Below, in pieces: positions 63,492 through 64,000 of a DNA stretch of 64,000 nt. The notes beneath the pieces were generated by a model, which searched no databases, was not told the origin of the DNA, and saw only the letters and a list, made by a program, of their open reading frames with translations. Position numbers and translations under genes: made by a program. Numbering within the stretch: position 1 is the first letter of the stretch; every line of letters begins with the position of its first letter. The DNA is from Marinibacterium anthonyi (GTDB lineage: Bacteria; Pseudomonadota; Alphaproteobacteria; Rhodobacterales; Rhodobacteraceae): assembly GCA_003217735.2 (NCBI GenBank), contig CP031585.1:5496561-5560560 (forward strand). Reading direction: 5' to 3'.

Positions 63492-63528
63492 AAAACAGGG
63501 CATTGCAATAGGCAGTGCCCTGTTTTTT
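63492..63528 (+). terminator. Rho-independent terminator of rpsT
   Basis: AAAACAGGGCA (63492-63502) pairs with TGCCCTGTTTT (63516-63526), followed by more T residues. The 11-bp stem and T-run make a canonical terminator 35 bp after the rpsT stop. Confidence 0.92.
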
Positions 63529-64000
63529 ATTTGTACCATTAACGAATTTCCAAGATTCTTTGCCCCCCCAGCCGGAGTCAAGGCAAGAGATTCATTGCTG
63601 CCGGTCCTGCGGAGTTGCTACCTATGATCCAGCGATTCACTCGCCTGGGGGGACAGGTCGCAGCAGACAAGCCTACAACAACAATTGGCTTGGTGATGTG
63701 AGTGTCAATCAGGTGCGCCGCAAGGACACCGGAAGGACGTGCCGACGAGATTGCACAGGCTGCTCTGTGCGCCGAAGGCCCTGTCAATATGTATGAGTGT
63801 GCCAGTATGGGCGGTGTCACCGGTTTTGCCGGAACGATGCCTCCTTTCCTGCTGCCACTTGGTCCCTGAAAGGGACGACCGACGCTTTCTGGCAGGGAAA
63901 GCGGTGGACGTCCTTGTGTCGTGAATCGATGCCGGCTTGGCCGGTCAACGACAGTAAGTGGCTGAAAAAGCCAAGGATATCGGGATCTTAGAGGCGCCGA
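63529..64000. other. Gene-free right end of window
   Basis: These 472 bp have no recognised gene. In relatives dnaA often follows rpsT, but I see neither a DnaA N-terminus nor clear DnaA boxes (TTATCCACA). A small hairpin GTCCCT-gaa-AGGGAC lies at 63862-63876. Base composition is lower in GC than the genes. If dnaA follows, it starts beyond 64000. Confidence 0.5.

Noticed and set aside
63515..63796. A 93-codon open frame after rpsT
   Set aside because: Starts inside the rpsT terminator and encodes no recognisable product.
1..64000. tRNA, rRNA, CRISPR arrays, prophage or transposase genes
   Set aside because: I looked in the intergenic gaps and among the proteins and found none I could support.

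Overview
The window is about 64 kb of a GC-rich bacterial chromosome, most likely from an alphaproteobacterium of the family Rhodobacteraceae (Roseobacter group). This rests on recognised protein families (DUF6478, DUF1285, Hint-domain proteins, a LOTUS-type NYN protein), on the right-end order ubiB-ubiE / mutM-enoyl-CoA hydratase-rpsT, and on sites resembling alphaproteobacterial LexA (GAAC-N7-GAAC), FnrL (TTGAT-N4-ATCAA) and CtrA (TTAA-N7-TTAA) operators. I saw no rRNA, tRNA, CRISPR array, transposase, integrase or phage gene. Almost all of it is tightly packed core and near-core genome.

Layout. 1-1656: a hybrid sensor kinase cut by the window edge. 1817-9252: an alpha-2-macroglobulin / PBP1C pair for periplasmic defence and wall repair. 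9434-16834: a MoxR-DUF58-DUF4159-membrane protein operon, with a divergent DUF1285 gene. 17034-18265: hydroxypyruvate isomerase and a small membrane protein. 18547-21826: polA and a divergent small secreted protein whose start codon overlaps that of polA. 22152-25269: two convergent Hint-domain proteins, an unusually gene-poor and partly AT-rich stretch, and a zinc-finger protein. 25372-29803: an ABC ATPase, a DUF1203 protein and an SOS-type dnaE2 lacking its usual C-terminus. 29927-33156: folC, accD and a CPBP protease. 33158-36271: a large ABC-exporter-like protein with a ruined ATPase site and a cyclic-nucleotide-binding domain. 36468-40103: ilvD, a lipoprotein, a DUF6478 protein and a small protein. 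40228-44222: gpmI-envC-like-ctpA operon. 44440-46890: zapE and an MFS carrier. 46925-50321: alpha/beta hydrolase, ornithine cyclodeaminase-like, HAD phosphatase and S-formylglutathione hydrolase. 50408-52935: AEC transporter, TetR regulator and NYN protein. 53078-55966: universal stress protein, cytochrome c and imuB. 56318-58851: a compositionally different MFS carrier and a TPR-methyltransferase. 58882-62996: ubiB, ubiE, mutM and an enoyl-CoA hydratase. 63194-63457: rpsT, followed by about 540 bp without a recognisable gene.

Connections. dnaE2 and imuB are parts of the SOS mutasome. Each has a LexA-like box just upstream of its start codon, but they lie about 25 kb apart and imuA is not in the window. 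A short palindromic repeat family (four full copies, two half copies) sits mainly at gene 3' ends, and one copy supplies the stop codon that ends the shortened dnaE2. Other points are the catalytically dead ABC exporter, the kinase receiver domain with Glu in place of the phospho-accepting Asp, and an Fnr/CtrA-type regulatory region before the universal stress gene.
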